Below, piece after piece: positions 52,112 to 61,050 of a stretch of DNA of 64,000 nt; positions within the stretch are counted from its first letter, which is position 1, and every line of letters starts with the position of its first letter. Both the position numbers and the translations under genes were made by a program. Source of the stretch: Paenibacillus xylanilyticus. GTDB lineage: Bacteria; Bacillota; Bacilli; Paenibacillales; Paenibacillaceae. Below the pieces are notes generated by a model, which searched no databases, was not told the origin of the DNA, and saw only the letters and a program-made list of their open reading frames with translations. The stretch lies in contig NZ_JABMCB010000192.1 in assembly GCF_013359935.1 (NCBI RefSeq), positions 310,001-374,000 on the forward strand, in the 5' to 3' direction.

Positions 52112-52879
52112 ATGACAACCATACTTGAAGCTAGAGACGTGAATAAATCCGTAGCCATCGGCGAGAATGGGGAACATAGCATTCTAAAAGATATCAACCT
52201 CCAACTCCAAAAAGGAGAGTTCGTATCCATTATGGGTCCGTCCGGTTCAGGCAAGTCTACGTTGTTGTACAACATCAGCGGCATGGATCAGATCAGTGCG
52301 GGCAGTGTCTATTTCAATGGTAAAAAAATATCGGCATTTAAGGAGAGCGACCTGGCGAGTCTGCGCTTGACCAAGATGGGCTTCATTTTTCAGAACATTC
52401 ATCTGCTCAAGAATCTAAATCTGCTCGACAACATTGTACTTTCCGCCTACCTCGCCAAGAACAGCAGCAGAGATTCAATTAATACTCGTGCACTGTCACT
52501 CATGAAAAAGATGGGAATTGACGGGCTGACTCAGCATAACATCACGCAAGCCTCGGGAGGACAGCTCCAGCGGATCGCCATTTGCCGCGCGCTTATCAAT
52601 AATCCGGATATTCTGTTTGGAGATGAGCCCACAGGGGCGCTGAATTCCAAATCGACACACGAGATCATGGATATTCTCGGGGATATCAATGCTGCAGGTA
52701 CTACCATTCTACTTGTTACGCATGATGTCAAAGTGGCTGCCAGATCGGAACGGATTCTGTTTATGATGGATGGTAAATTGGTTGCAGACAAAAATATCGG
52801 CAAGTATGCAAGAGAACGTCAGGATCTAAAGAACCGGGAAAGTCATCTCTCGCAATGGTTAACTGCAATGGGGTTCTAA
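52112..52879 (+). CDS. ABC transporter ATP-binding protein (MacB/LolD type)
   Basis: 255 residues. Walker A GPSGSGKST, Q-loop FIFQNIHLL, signature ASGGQLQRIAICRAL (Ala in place of the common Leu), Walker B ILFGDEPTGALNSKS and switch His in LVTHDVKVAA are all intact. It pairs with the FtsX-like permease 12 bases upstream. TAGGGAGG precedes the ATG. Four hydrophobic or charged residues after residue 230 form a short C-terminal extension. Confidence 0.95.
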   Translation: MTTILEARDVNKSVAIGENGEHSILKDINLQLQKGEFVSIMGPSGSGKSTLLYNISGMDQISAGSVYFNGKKISAFKESDLASLRLTKMGFIFQNIHLLKNLNLLDNIVLSAYLAKNSSRDSINTRALSLMKKMGIDGLTQHNITQASGGQLQRIAICRALINNPDILFGDEPTGALNSKSTHEIMDILGDINAAGTTILLVTHDVKVAARSERILFMMDGKLVADKNIGKYARERQDLKNRESHLSQWLTAMGF

Positions 52880-52901
52880 GTTGGGAACTTCACGACTAAA
52901 A

Positions 52902-52920
52902 TAGACCGACAGTCGGTCTA
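52902..52920. promoter_or_regulatory. TetR operator
   Basis: A perfect 19-base palindrome TAGACCGAC-A-GTCGGTCTA between the ATPase and tetR genes, 20 bases before the tetR start. The GACCGAC half-site is common for TetR proteins. It suggests autoregulation of tetR and the MFS gene after it. Confidence 0.75.
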
Positions 52921-52939
52921 GTGAATCGGAGGACAGAAT

Positions 52940-53575
52940 ATGAGATTAATTAAAAATCCGGAAGAACGACGAAATGAAATACTGAATGCAGCCGAGATTC
53001 TGTTCGTAACAAAAGGTTATACCAAAGCGACGGTCATGGATATCCTCCAGGCTTGCAACATTGCTAAGGGTACGTTTTATTATTATTTTCAGTCCAAGGA
53101 GGAAGTGATGAATGCCATCGTCATGCGTTACATTCTGAACGGGGAGTCCGCAGCAAGACGGATAGTGTCTGATCCAGAATTGAGTGCCCATGATAAGATT
53201 TTTCGCATTATTACTGCGCAAAATCAGCCCGACGATAGAAAGCATGGACTGATTGAGCAATTGCACCATGTACAGAATGTGGAAATGCACCAAAAGAGCC
53301 TGGTGGAGACGGTCATTAGGTTAAGTCCGATCTTGGCTGAAGTAGTCGAGCAAGGTATTCAGGAAGGTGTCTTTAACACACCTAGCCCTAAGGAGTCGAT
53401 CGAGTTTTTGCTGGTATCATCACAGTTTTTACTGGATCAGGGTATTTTTCAATGGGAGGAAGAAGAGCTTCGGAAGAAGGTTGAAACGTTCTCTCATATC
53501 ATGGAACGTGTCCTGGGGGCAAAACAAGGAAGTTTCGCCTACTTTACCCGTCTGCATTTTCCACATCAAGCTTGA
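52940..53575 (+). CDS. TetR-family regulator
   Basis: 211 residues. The N-terminal HTH region carries ILNAAEILFVTKGYTKATV, DILQACNIAKGTFYYYF and SKEEVMNAIV, canonical for TetR; the ligand-binding C-terminal domain has no recognised specificity. GGAGGACAG precedes the ATG. It sits between an ABC exporter and an MFS pump, with its operator upstream, so it probably responds to a compound that one or both export. Confidence 0.92.
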   Translation: MRLIKNPEERRNEILNAAEILFVTKGYTKATVMDILQACNIAKGTFYYYFQSKEEVMNAIVMRYILNGESAARRIVSDPELSAHDKIFRIITAQNQPDDRKHGLIEQLHHVQNVEMHQKSLVETVIRLSPILAEVVEQGIQEGVFNTPSPKESIEFLLVSSQFLLDQGIFQWEEEELRKKVETFSHIMERVLGAKQGSFAYFTRLHFPHQA

Positions 53576-53596
53576 GATGAGAAAGGGGCGGCATTA

Positions 53597-54922
53597 ATGG
53601 AACAGACTGTTCAAACATCATTCGGAAAGTTTCTGATCGTATGGTTCGGTCAGCTGATTTCCTTGATCGGGATTGGCCTTACGGCTTTCTCGCTGGGGGT
53701 ATATGCCTTCGAGAAGACTAATACGGCAACAAGTGCTGCTCTGATTACCCTGTTTACATTTTTGCCTAGCATCCTGCTCAGGCCTATTGGAGGTATACTG
53801 GCTGACCGATTTGACCGCCGGACGATGATGATCATCGGTGATTTGGGTTCTGCAGCCGGTCTGATTTTTATCCTGGGGATCATGCTCACGGATGATATTC
53901 AGTTATGGCATATCTATGTGGGAGTGGCCTTTAGTTCCGTGTTTTCCGCGCTGCAAAGCCCCGCATACAAGGCCTCTGCCACCGACTTGCTGGATAAGGA
54001 TCAATTCTCCAAAGGGAGCGGACTCGTGCAACTGGCTGAATCCTCCAAATTTTTGTTTTCACCGATTATTGCGGGAATCCTGCTAAGCATCACAACGATC
54101 GAAGTGATCCTAATCATTAATATCGCTACTTTCTTGATTGCCATTCTGGCCGTGCTGGTCATTCGGAAGAGCATGAAGGTAGAGCGGGAGAATAAAGAAG
54201 ACACAAACTGGATGACCGATATTCAGGAGGGGTGGAAGGAAGTTGTAACGAATAAGGGAGTGCTGCTGCTGGTCATTATTATTTCCTTGGTGACCTTCTA
54301 TCTGGGATTCCTGGAGACGCTGATTGGTCCAATGCTCTTGTCCTTTACAGATGCGAAAACACTTGGGACGTTTCAGTCCGTTAGCGCGATTGGGATGCTG
54401 ATTAGCAGTTTGTGCATCGGGATATTTACGATGACGAAGAAATACGCAAGTGTACTTGTTATGGGGTTAATCATGTGCGGACTGTCCTTCTCGCTTCTCG
54501 GGATATCGACCAACATCTATTTTATTATCTTAGCGGGCTTTCTGTTCCTGTCCTCACTGCCGTTTGTTAACATGAGCGCAGATGTGTTGGTGCGTAACAA
54601 CATTGCCAACGAGAAGCAGGGAAGAGTATGGGGTATCATTGGTATCCTGTCACAGCTCGGGTTCATCATTGCGTATAGTTTGGCCGGATTTTTGGCCGAC
54701 CACGTATTTAACCCCCTTATGCTGGAAGACGGGTCACTGGCATCTTCTGTTGGTCAGATCATTGGAACTGGACCAGGGAGAGGGATTGCCTTGCTGTTCA
54801 TCATTGCCGGTCTTTTTGTTATTCTGATCGCTATAATTACATCCCGGTTGAATATGATCAGATTACTAGAGCAACGTATCAACATTACTCAGCCGGATTC
54901 TACCGGGTTGGTACACGATTAA
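53597..54922 (+). CDS. MFS efflux transporter, DHA3 (macrolide-efflux-like) family
   Basis: 441 residues with twelve predicted membrane segments. The opening FGKFLIVWFGQLISLIGIGL and GILADRFDRRTMMIIGDLGSA (split here around the Arg-Arg) fit the MefA/YxaM-like DHA3 group of macrolide and other drug exporters. The stop-to-start gap from tetR is 21 bases and GAAAGGGGCGG precedes the ATG, so both are likely one transcript under the TetR operator. Confidence 0.92.
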   Translation: MEQTVQTSFGKFLIVWFGQLISLIGIGLTAFSLGVYAFEKTNTATSAALITLFTFLPSILLRPIGGILADRFDRRTMMIIGDLGSAAGLIFILGIMLTDDIQLWHIYVGVAFSSVFSALQSPAYKASATDLLDKDQFSKGSGLVQLAESSKFLFSPIIAGILLSITTIEVILIINIATFLIAILAVLVIRKSMKVERENKEDTNWMTDIQEGWKEVVTNKGVLLLVIIISLVTFYLGFLETLIGPMLLSFTDAKTLGTFQSVSAIGMLISSLCIGIFTMTKKYASVLVMGLIMCGLSFSLLGISTNIYFIILAGFLFLSSLPFVNMSADVLVRNNIANEKQGRVWGIIGILSQLGFIIAYSLAGFLADHVFNPLMLEDGSLASSVGQIIGTGPGRGIALLFIIAGLFVILIAIITSRLNMIRLLEQRINITQPDSTGLVHD

Positions 54923-54943
54923 TTCGAAACTAATTATTTGGCT

Positions 54944-55103
54944 GCAACTTCATTTAAATGGGGCGAAGCGCATGCTGTAACGCAAGGGGATATCAATATC
55001 AAGGCTATAGGTCAAGCCGTCGGATACAGCAATTTCCATTAATTCGCCCGTGTTTTAAATAGCAAAACAGGTTTATATCCAGCGAGTATCGGTAGCACCC
55101 ACA
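54944..55103 (+). pseudogene. Remnant of an AraC-family regulator
   Basis: In one frame the sequence reads DINIKAIGQAVGYSNFH, then a TAA, then FARVLNSKTGLYPASI. This is the second helix-turn-helix of an AraC protein (expected IAQAVGYSNFSHFTRVFKNKTG) with a stop codon in the recognition region. The N-terminal part is absent. It is a decayed gene end, unrelated to the tetR operon before it. Confidence 0.6.
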
Positions 55104-55159
55104 GCAACGAAAAAAGCCATGTCCCCCGGATCAGGTGAACCAAGATGGTTCAGAATGGA

Positions 55160-55789
55160 TTACTGGGACAAAGCTTCTTCAGTTATTTTGCGGATATCGA
55201 ACGGGGAGCGAATGCCTTCCTCAATAATGTCGGGCAGAATGTTGTTCAGGAAATAGCGCACACAGTGGAGGTCAATATTTTTGATTTTGACCAGTGCATA
55301 GCGGTACATGACGATGAATTCTTTCTCTGTATTGCCACGCTGCAGTTCCGCGAAGGCTTCATATACCTGGTCCATTTTATCTGCGACCTCAAGGATTAGT
55401 CCTTCTACAGTGTCGTCTTTGCCTTCTCGCAGCTGCCTACGGAAAATGTCCTTGAATTCTTCAGGGATATTTTCGTTGATAAAATGTTCTACCATGGCTT
55501 CTTCAACATGCAGCAGCATGGAACGCAGCTCCAATGAGTAATGTTTGACTGGCGTCTTGATGTCACCAATGAAGATTTCGCCATAATCATGGCTGCTGGT
55601 GATTTCGTATAGCTTTTTCCAGTCGATGCTTACTCCGTGCTGTTCTTCAATATCTGCCAGTGTCTTGGCGTACTGGACCACTTTCCAGGAATGAGCAGAC
55701 ACACAGTGTTCTTCGAACTTGAACTTGCCCGGCGTCCGAATAATGCGTTCAAGATCGTTCAGCGACCTGAAGTACGTATGAATTCCCAT
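55160..55789 (-). CDS. HD-domain phosphohydrolase (YfbR-like)
   Basis: 209 residues. The HD motif pieces are HCVSAHSW (metal His) and SSHDYGEIFIGDIKTP (His-Asp pair), with a further Asp in VADKMDQV. It resembles the YfbR-type 5'-deoxynucleotidases, which remove phosphate from deoxynucleoside monophosphates. AAAGGATGA precedes the ATG with suitable spacing. It is convergent with the AraC remnant and alone. Confidence 0.82.
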   Translation of the reverse strand: MGIHTYFRSLNDLERIIRTPGKFKFEEHCVSAHSWKVVQYAKTLADIEEQHGVSIDWKKLYEITSSHDYGEIFIGDIKTPVKHYSLELRSMLLHVEEAMVEHFINENIPEEFKDIFRRQLREGKDDTVEGLILEVADKMDQVYEAFAELQRGNTEKEFIVMYRYALVKIKNIDLHCVRYFLNNILPDIIEEGIRSPFDIRKITEEALSQ

Positions 55790-55953
55790 CTAAGCAATCA
55801 TCCTTTGTTGGTTTGGGTATGAACTGACTATACTTTAGTTATGTTAACCATGGATTAACGATGTATGCGAGAAAGGTAAAAAATAAAGCTTTGTATAGGA
55901 AGGATATTCATATTCGAGTGGGAGAAGTAGGAAGGTGCTACTAGCGAACAATC

Positions 55954-56002
55954 CAAAAACCACCATGTTTACTGAACTTATATTCAGCATAATCCATGAT
56001 GG
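55954..56002 (-). terminator. Terminator of the nir operon
   Basis: On the minus strand CCATCATG pairs with CATGGTGG (one G-T), enclosing a smaller CTGAA / TTCAG hairpin, followed by TTTTTGG. It lies after the nirC gene. Confidence 0.55.
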
Positions 56003-56060
56003 CCTTTGGTTTATTAATATTTTTGGTTATTCAAGATTTATGAAAAATCTCGATATGATG

Positions 56061-56843
56061 TCAAGCTTTCTTCCTTACTGGTGAAATAAACCAATATGCC
56101 ATGCCAACAAACAAGGCACCACCGATGATATTACCCAGTGTGACTGGAATCATATTGTGCAGCCAACCTGCCAGTGTGATCGTATCGGGGTGATTGGGCA
56201 GCAGCCAGGATAGCGATAAGAGCGTCATATTGGCGACACTGTGTTCATATCCGCTGGCGATAAACGCATATAGACACCACCAAATCAGGACCAGTTTGGC
56301 AATATCCTCTTTGGAACGGGCCGCCATCCAAATGGCCAGACAGACAAGCCAGTTACAGAGTATGCCGCGGAAAAACAGTTCGGTAACGGGTGCAGCCATC
56401 TTTTTGGCCGATACGGCAAACAGGATATGCTCCGGTCCAGCTGTTTTGAACAGACCACTGCCCACAATCAGCAGACAGAGCAGGATGGCGCCGATCAGGT
56501 TGCCGAGGAACACCAGCCCCCAGTTTTTGAGCGTATCACGGACCGTAGTCCGGCCCGCCAGTGTGCTCATGGTGAAAAACATGTTGTTGCCTGTGAACAA
56601 TTCCGATCCTGCAAAAATGACGAGGGTAAGGGCCAGTCCAAAGGACATGCCCATCAGCATCATCTGCAATGGCGACTTGGCTGCAAGCAGCGGTGCGCCG
56701 ATACTAAAGATCAGAATAATTCCCAGGCCCACGTAGGCGCCTGCCATTAAGGCTGCCACCATGTAACGAGGCAAGCTGGCATTCATCTGATCCCGTTTTT
56801 TTACGGCAGCTTCAATAATTCCTTCCACACCTGGTGTAAACAT
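56061..56843 (-). CDS. nirC: Formate/nitrite transporter family protein
   Basis: 260 residues with six to seven membrane segments, the FNT channel fold (pentameric). The family signatures GAYVGLGIIL, ELFTGNNMFF and GNLIGAILLC are present, with the pore-lining His region near ASGYEHSVANM. It carries nitrite into (or out of) the cell. Start 56843 follows GGAGGAG with 6 bases; the ATG at 56858 overlaps this site. It is the last gene of nirB-nirD-nirC, so nitrite uptake is the likely job. Confidence 0.88.
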   Translation of the reverse strand: MFTPGVEGIIEAAVKKRDQMNASLPRYMVAALMAGAYVGLGIILIFSIGAPLLAAKSPLQMMLMGMSFGLALTLVIFAGSELFTGNNMFFTMSTLAGRTTVRDTLKNWGLVFLGNLIGAILLCLLIVGSGLFKTAGPEHILFAVSAKKMAAPVTELFFRGILCNWLVCLAIWMAARSKEDIAKLVLIWWCLYAFIASGYEHSVANMTLLSLSWLLPNHPDTITLAGWLHNMIPVTLGNIIGGALFVGMAYWFISPVRKKA

Positions 56844-56895
56844 CACGGTCTCCTCCATTATTGTGCATCAATCTAGGTTTTACTTATGGAGCTGG

Positions 56896-57222
56896 CTACA
56901 CAGCGATCCAGACCTGCCCGTTTTCGATCTTCACCGGAAACATTTCAACCTGCCCCTTATCGGGCGCCTGTACCTGACCTGTACATAAGTCAATTTTCCA
57001 GTCGTACAGCGGATCGTAAAGATAGTGGCCGGATACAATTCCTTCGGCGAGCGGCCCGCCCTTAGGGTGGGGGGTATGGTTGTCGGCAGCGAATACGGTA
57101 CCATCCGATGCGCGAAAGACAGCCAGCTGCCGGCCTTCAATTTCTACCACCCGCCCAATCCGGGGAAGAAATTCATCAATTTCTCCCGCCGGAAAATAGG
57201 TGCCTGATTGTTTGGTTGTCAT
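56896..57222 (-). CDS. nirD: Nitrite reductase (NADH) small subunit NirD
   Basis: 108-residue Rieske-fold subunit. The fold is recognisable (GPLAEGIVSGHYLYDPLYDW, PDKGQVEMFPVKIENGQVW), but the cluster ligands are largely gone: the first CxH reads Thr-Pro-His and the second CxxH reads Asp-Pro-Leu-Tyr. Like E. coli NirD it therefore probably binds no iron-sulfur cluster. AGGAGCAG lies before the ATG. It is 76 bases downstream of nirB and assists it. Confidence 0.9.
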   Translation of the reverse strand: MTTKQSGTYFPAGEIDEFLPRIGRVVEIEGRQLAVFRASDGTVFAADNHTPHPKGGPLAEGIVSGHYLYDPLYDWKIDLCTGQVQAPDKGQVEMFPVKIENGQVWIAV

Positions 57223-57298
57223 ATGGACTGCTCCTTTTCTATGGCAGGTTCATCCTGCAGATTTCAATGATATTTGTCCAGTGAAGAAGTTTGCTTCC

Positions 57299-59728
57299 TT
57301 ATGGACGAGCCGACACTTCAATACCTTGGAACAGTTTGGTTTGGCCTTCTTCATTTCGAAGTGCTTTTTTCCATGGGTCCTCTACATGGCCCAGGGCAAA
57401 TTCAATGCGGTCCATCAATGCTTTGCGTTCCTCCAGATTATCAACCACTACTGAACGAATCTGCTCAAGACCGATACGTTCTACCCATTCCGAGGTGCGC
57501 TCCAGATAGTTTCCAGTCTCGCGGTAGTATTGGATAATTGCACCGCATAATTCGATGAGTTCTTCATCTGTTTTCACTTTGCATAAAGAGTCTGCAAGTC
57601 TCGCCTTAATCCCGCCGTTGCCGCCAACAAACAACTCCCAGCCTCCATCATTACCGACGATACCGATATCTTTCGTACATGATTCAGCACAGTTCCGCGG
57701 GCAGCCATTGACCGCCATTTTGAATTTGGCAGGCAGATCGAGACGTTCGAACTTGCGCTCAAGCAGGGCGCCCATTGCCATGGAGTCCTGGGTCCCGAAG
57801 CGGCAGAATTGGGAACCGACGCATGTTTTGACTGTACGCAGCGATTTGGCGTATGCGTAACCTGAAGGCATATCCAGTTCGGCCCATACCTGCGGCAGAT
57901 CCTCTTTTTTGACCCCGATCAGATCGAGGCGTTGACCGCCGGTAACCTTGACCGCTTTAACATCGTATTTGACCGAAATGTCTGCAATGCGCTTCAGTTC
58001 TTCCGGCGTGGTCACTCCGCCATACATGCGCGGTACCACCGTATAGGTGCCGTCTTTCTGGATATTGGCGTTCATGCGTTCATTGACAAAACGGGACTCT
58101 TTCTCGTCTTCATGCGTATCCGGTGCAATCATGCCGAGGTAGTAGTTAATCGCAGGGCGACATTTGGAACAGCCCTCTGGCTGGCTCCAGCCCAGGACAT
58201 TCATGACTTCCTTGGTTGTCTGCAATCCTTTTTGTTTGATTTCGGCCACAATTTCATCCCGGCTGAGCGAGGTACATCCACAGATGCCCTGTTTGGCACC
58301 GCTTGTGAAGTTGTCTCCCAGTACGTATTGCAAAATTTGCTCTACCACCGGTTTACAGCCGCCGCATGAACGGGTTGCGCCTGTGCAGGCTTTGATCTCA
58401 TCGACACTGCTCAGGCCTTGATTCGTAATGGCATCCACGATGGTACCTTTGGTTACTCCGTTACATCCACACACAATTTCGTCCTCGGCCATCGTTTCAA
58501 CAGAAGCGGCTTTTTTGTGGCCACCACAGCCCGTACCCATCAGCGAAGCATACAGGTCATCTGTCATTTCGGTTTTTTGTTTGATCAGCTTCTGCAATTC
58601 GGCAGAGTCGGTGACGTCACCAAAGAGCACAGCACCGACCATGACATTGTCTCGCAGCAGAATTTTTTTGTAAGTCCGTTTCCAGTCATCCTTATGGCTA
58701 ATCACTGTATGATCCGGACTATCAAGAAACTCGCCTGTAGAGAAGACGTCCACACCTGAAATTTTTAATTTGGTAGATACGACAGAGCCTTCATACGGAG
58801 CAGTCTCTACACTGCAGATATGCTTGGCGAGAATCATGCCTTGTTCGAACAACGGAGCGACAAGGCCGTAACATACTCCACGGTGTTCGGTACATTCCCC
58901 GACGGAATATACGCCCTCCAGCGAGGTCTGCATGTAGTCATCGACGACGATGCCCCGGTTAACCTCCATGCCGCTTTCACGGGCTACAATCGTGTTGGGC
59001 TTAATGCCTACGGCCATAACCACAAAGTCTGCATCCAGTACGGTATCATCGGCAAAGCGGAGACCTTCTACACGTTCCCCGCCGATCAGTTCAGCCGTCT
59101 GCGCACCCATTTTGAAACGAATGCCCTGACGCTCCAGTTCTGCTTTTAACATGGCTGAAGCTTGAGGATCGAGTTGGCGTTCCATCAAGTCCTGCATGAG
59201 ATGTACGACAGTGACGTCCATGCCGAGCTGCACCAGTCCTTTGGCTGCTTCTAGTCCGAGAAGTCCTCCGCCGATAACTGCCGCTTTTTTATATTGCTTG
59301 GCTGCTTCGAGCATCATATTGCAGTCGGCAATATCCCGGAATCCTACAACGCCTTCTTTGTCATGACCGGGAACCGGAAGAATGAAGGAGCTGGAACCCG
59401 TGGCAATAATGATTTTGTCGTATGGCACCCGTGTACCTTCGTTCGTGACAACTTCCCGGTTGTCTGCATCAATATGGGACACGGTTGTCCCGGTATGAAG
59501 CGTAATGCCATTGTCTTCATACCAGTGCAGATCATTAAGCACGATATCATCAATGGTTTTGCTGCCCTCCAGAACATAGGACAACATGATCCGGTTATAA
59601 TTGGGATAGGGCTCAGTGCCGAAGACCGTAATGTCAAAGCCTGAAGTCAATTTCAAAATTTGTTCAACTGTACTGATGCCGGCCATACCGTTGCCGATCA
59701 CGACAAGTTTTTCTCTTTTTCCGTTCAT
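57299..59728 (-). CDS. nirB: Nitrite reductase (NADH) large subunit NirB
   Basis: 809-residue cytoplasmic enzyme reducing nitrite to ammonia with NADH. The N-terminal FAD/NADH half (about 1-400) has VIGNGMAGISTVEQ and AVIGGGLLGLEAAKG. Two BFD-like [2Fe-2S] segments follow (CGCNG...CGGCK, about 421-470; CGC...CSKC, about 488-540). The C-terminal half holds the siroheme and 4Fe-4S site: TCVGSQFCRFG (about 633) and NGCPRNCAESC (about 674). GGAGGCTTAC precedes the ATG. Its promoter carries an FNR-type box, so it is probably induced without oxygen. Confidence 0.96.
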   Translation of the reverse strand: MNGKREKLVVIGNGMAGISTVEQILKLTSGFDITVFGTEPYPNYNRIMLSYVLEGSKTIDDIVLNDLHWYEDNGITLHTGTTVSHIDADNREVVTNEGTRVPYDKIIIATGSSSFILPVPGHDKEGVVGFRDIADCNMMLEAAKQYKKAAVIGGGLLGLEAAKGLVQLGMDVTVVHLMQDLMERQLDPQASAMLKAELERQGIRFKMGAQTAELIGGERVEGLRFADDTVLDADFVVMAVGIKPNTIVARESGMEVNRGIVVDDYMQTSLEGVYSVGECTEHRGVCYGLVAPLFEQGMILAKHICSVETAPYEGSVVSTKLKISGVDVFSTGEFLDSPDHTVISHKDDWKRTYKKILLRDNVMVGAVLFGDVTDSAELQKLIKQKTEMTDDLYASLMGTGCGGHKKAASVETMAEDEIVCGCNGVTKGTIVDAITNQGLSSVDEIKACTGATRSCGGCKPVVEQILQYVLGDNFTSGAKQGICGCTSLSRDEIVAEIKQKGLQTTKEVMNVLGWSQPEGCSKCRPAINYYLGMIAPDTHEDEKESRFVNERMNANIQKDGTYTVVPRMYGGVTTPEELKRIADISVKYDVKAVKVTGGQRLDLIGVKKEDLPQVWAELDMPSGYAYAKSLRTVKTCVGSQFCRFGTQDSMAMGALLERKFERLDLPAKFKMAVNGCPRNCAESCTKDIGIVGNDGGWELFVGGNGGIKARLADSLCKVKTDEELIELCGAIIQYYRETGNYLERTSEWVERIGLEQIRSVVVDNLEERKALMDRIEFALGHVEDPWKKALRNEEGQTKLFQGIEVSARP

Positions 59729-59790
59729 GTGTGTAAGCCTCCTTGGTTAGACACTGGACAATACCAACAATTGTAGTGGTTTATATTTGA

Positions 59791-59833
59791 ATCATACCGT
59801 GGATTGCTGACACTTAATGTGATTTATTTCACT
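59791..59833 (-). promoter_or_regulatory. nirB promoter with FNR/CRP-type box at -41.5
   Basis: The box TGTGA-TTTATT-TCACT (59818-59833) matches TGTGA-N6-TCACA in nine of ten positions. On the minus strand the -10 TATGAT is at 59791-59796, putting +1 near 59784 and the box centre at -41.5, the class II activator position. A 9-bp inverted repeat TGACACTTA (59808-59816) / TAAGTGTCA (59844-59852) brackets it. Confidence 0.7.
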
Positions 59834-59951
59834 AAGAACGATATAAGTGTCACAAATAAAAAAGTGTGAGCCCCGTCACGGAAACCGTTTTTTATTTAAA
59901 GTATGAACGAGAGGAGACGTTAGGGTGGGGATTGAATTAAAATAAGAAATA

Positions 59952-59965
59952 CGAACTATTGTTCT
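59952..59965 (+). promoter_or_regulatory. LexA-type SOS box
   Basis: CGAAC-TATT-GTTCT matches the Gram-positive LexA site CGAAC-N4-GTTCG in nine of ten fixed positions. It lies about 75 bases before the membrane hydrolase start. Confidence 0.5.
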
Positions 59966-60038
59966 CTTTTTGTTTTCGTTGTAACATCGTGAGTGGGATA
60001 TGACGTTCCCTATTTCTTCGAAAGGAAGTTTTCGCATC

Positions 60039-60746
60039 ATGATGGGAAGATCCCACCTGATTATTGGAACAGGCGTTTCGCTATCTGTGCTGCAATTAAT
60101 GGGTATGCAAGTGACTGCTCCGGCAGTTACGGTTGCGCTGATTGGTTCGCTGCTGCCGGACATTGATGAACCGAATTCCTTATTGGTATCCAAGGCATTG
60201 CCGAATAGTTTGATCAGGCTGCTGCAAACCATTTTGCTGCCCACCGCTGTATTTGTGTACTTTTATGTACAGGCCAAGCCTTGGAATCTGCTGCTCGCCA
60301 TTTTGGTTGGGCTGGTCTCTTTCCTGCCGTCCCGTTCACTTCGCAAAGTGTTGATGTTTGTTATTGGACTGGGGCTTGTATTCTATGGTCATGCATTCGC
60401 CCCATGGAACCTGATCGCGGGAAGTCTGCTCATGTTGTGTACAACGCTAACCCATCGAGGGCTAACCCATACTGTGTATGGAACGGCAGTGTGGGGAGGA
60501 CTTCTATACAGTACAACGCATCAGCAGGGTCCGGAGATCTGGGTAGCTGGAGGAATAGCTTATGCCATGCATCTGCTTGCAGACTCGTTGACGAATCGCG
60601 GAATTCGTCCGTTTCCGCCACTCAAGTGGCGGATACGAGCAAATTTGATGAGTACGGGCACCAAGCACGGGGCTGTTGTAGAGAATGTATGTATCGTACT
60701 GACCTTAATTTTGGCCTGGATAGCATTTTCACCGCTATTCTTGTAA
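60039..60746 (+). CDS. YdjM-like membrane-bound metal-dependent hydrolase (DUF457 type)
   Basis: 235 residues with several membrane segments. The metal-binding signatures are HLIIGTGVS near the N terminus, LPDIDEPNS (about 38-46), HRGLTHT (about 141-147) and HLLADSLTNRGI (about 180-191). The family includes E. coli YdjM, known as LexA-regulated; its reaction is unknown. ATG 60039 has AAGGAAG 10 bases upstream; the next ATG (60042) and the upstream 60000 are less likely. A LexA-like box lies upstream, consistent with the family's regulation. Confidence 0.85.
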   Translation: MMGRSHLIIGTGVSLSVLQLMGMQVTAPAVTVALIGSLLPDIDEPNSLLVSKALPNSLIRLLQTILLPTAVFVYFYVQAKPWNLLLAILVGLVSFLPSRSLRKVLMFVIGLGLVFYGHAFAPWNLIAGSLLMLCTTLTHRGLTHTVYGTAVWGGLLYSTTHQQGPEIWVAGGIAYAMHLLADSLTNRGIRPFPPLKWRIRANLMSTGTKHGAVVENVCIVLTLILAWIAFSPLFL

Positions 60747-60766
60747 CGGAGCATGTGCCGCATATC

Positions 60767-60801
60767 AAAACGCCAGTCCAGATTGAATGGACTGGCGTTT
60801 T
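60767..60801 (+). terminator. Terminator after the YdjM-like gene
   Basis: Perfect 14-bp stem AAAACGCCAGTCCA / TGGACTGGCGTTTT with a seven-base loop; it may work in both directions. Confidence 0.85.
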
Positions 60802-60903
60802 AAATATATCCCTCTAAACCTAAAACTTAAATTTTTAATGATGCTTGCCGCATGTTGCATGTCCGGAACAATGGTTCAGCGACTGAACTGCAAGCCGAGA
60901 TAC

Positions 60904-61026
60904 TTAGGACGATGATGATGGAGAGTCGGTGAGTCCTTCAATATCCGAGGAGCCAAATACAAATAAAACAACAAGGATGACTACAATTAATAGCTCGGCA
61001 AATCCAGTTCCGTCAAAGTCAGACAT
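60904..61026 (-). CDS. Small single-span membrane protein (YjcZ-like)
   Basis: 40 residues. Acidic N terminus (MSDFDGTGFAE), one hydrophobic helix (LLIVVILVVLFVFG, about residues 12-25) and a Ser-rich acidic tail. This layout recalls the tiny YjcZ-type sporulation membrane proteins of Bacillales, but identity is not secured. GAGGTTTGA is just upstream of the ATG (the preceding ATG codon is also in frame). Confidence 0.55.
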   Translation of the reverse strand: MSDFDGTGFAELLIVVILVVLFVFGSSDIEGLTDSPSSSS

Positions 61027-61050
61027 CATTCAAACCTCATTTCATTCCGT

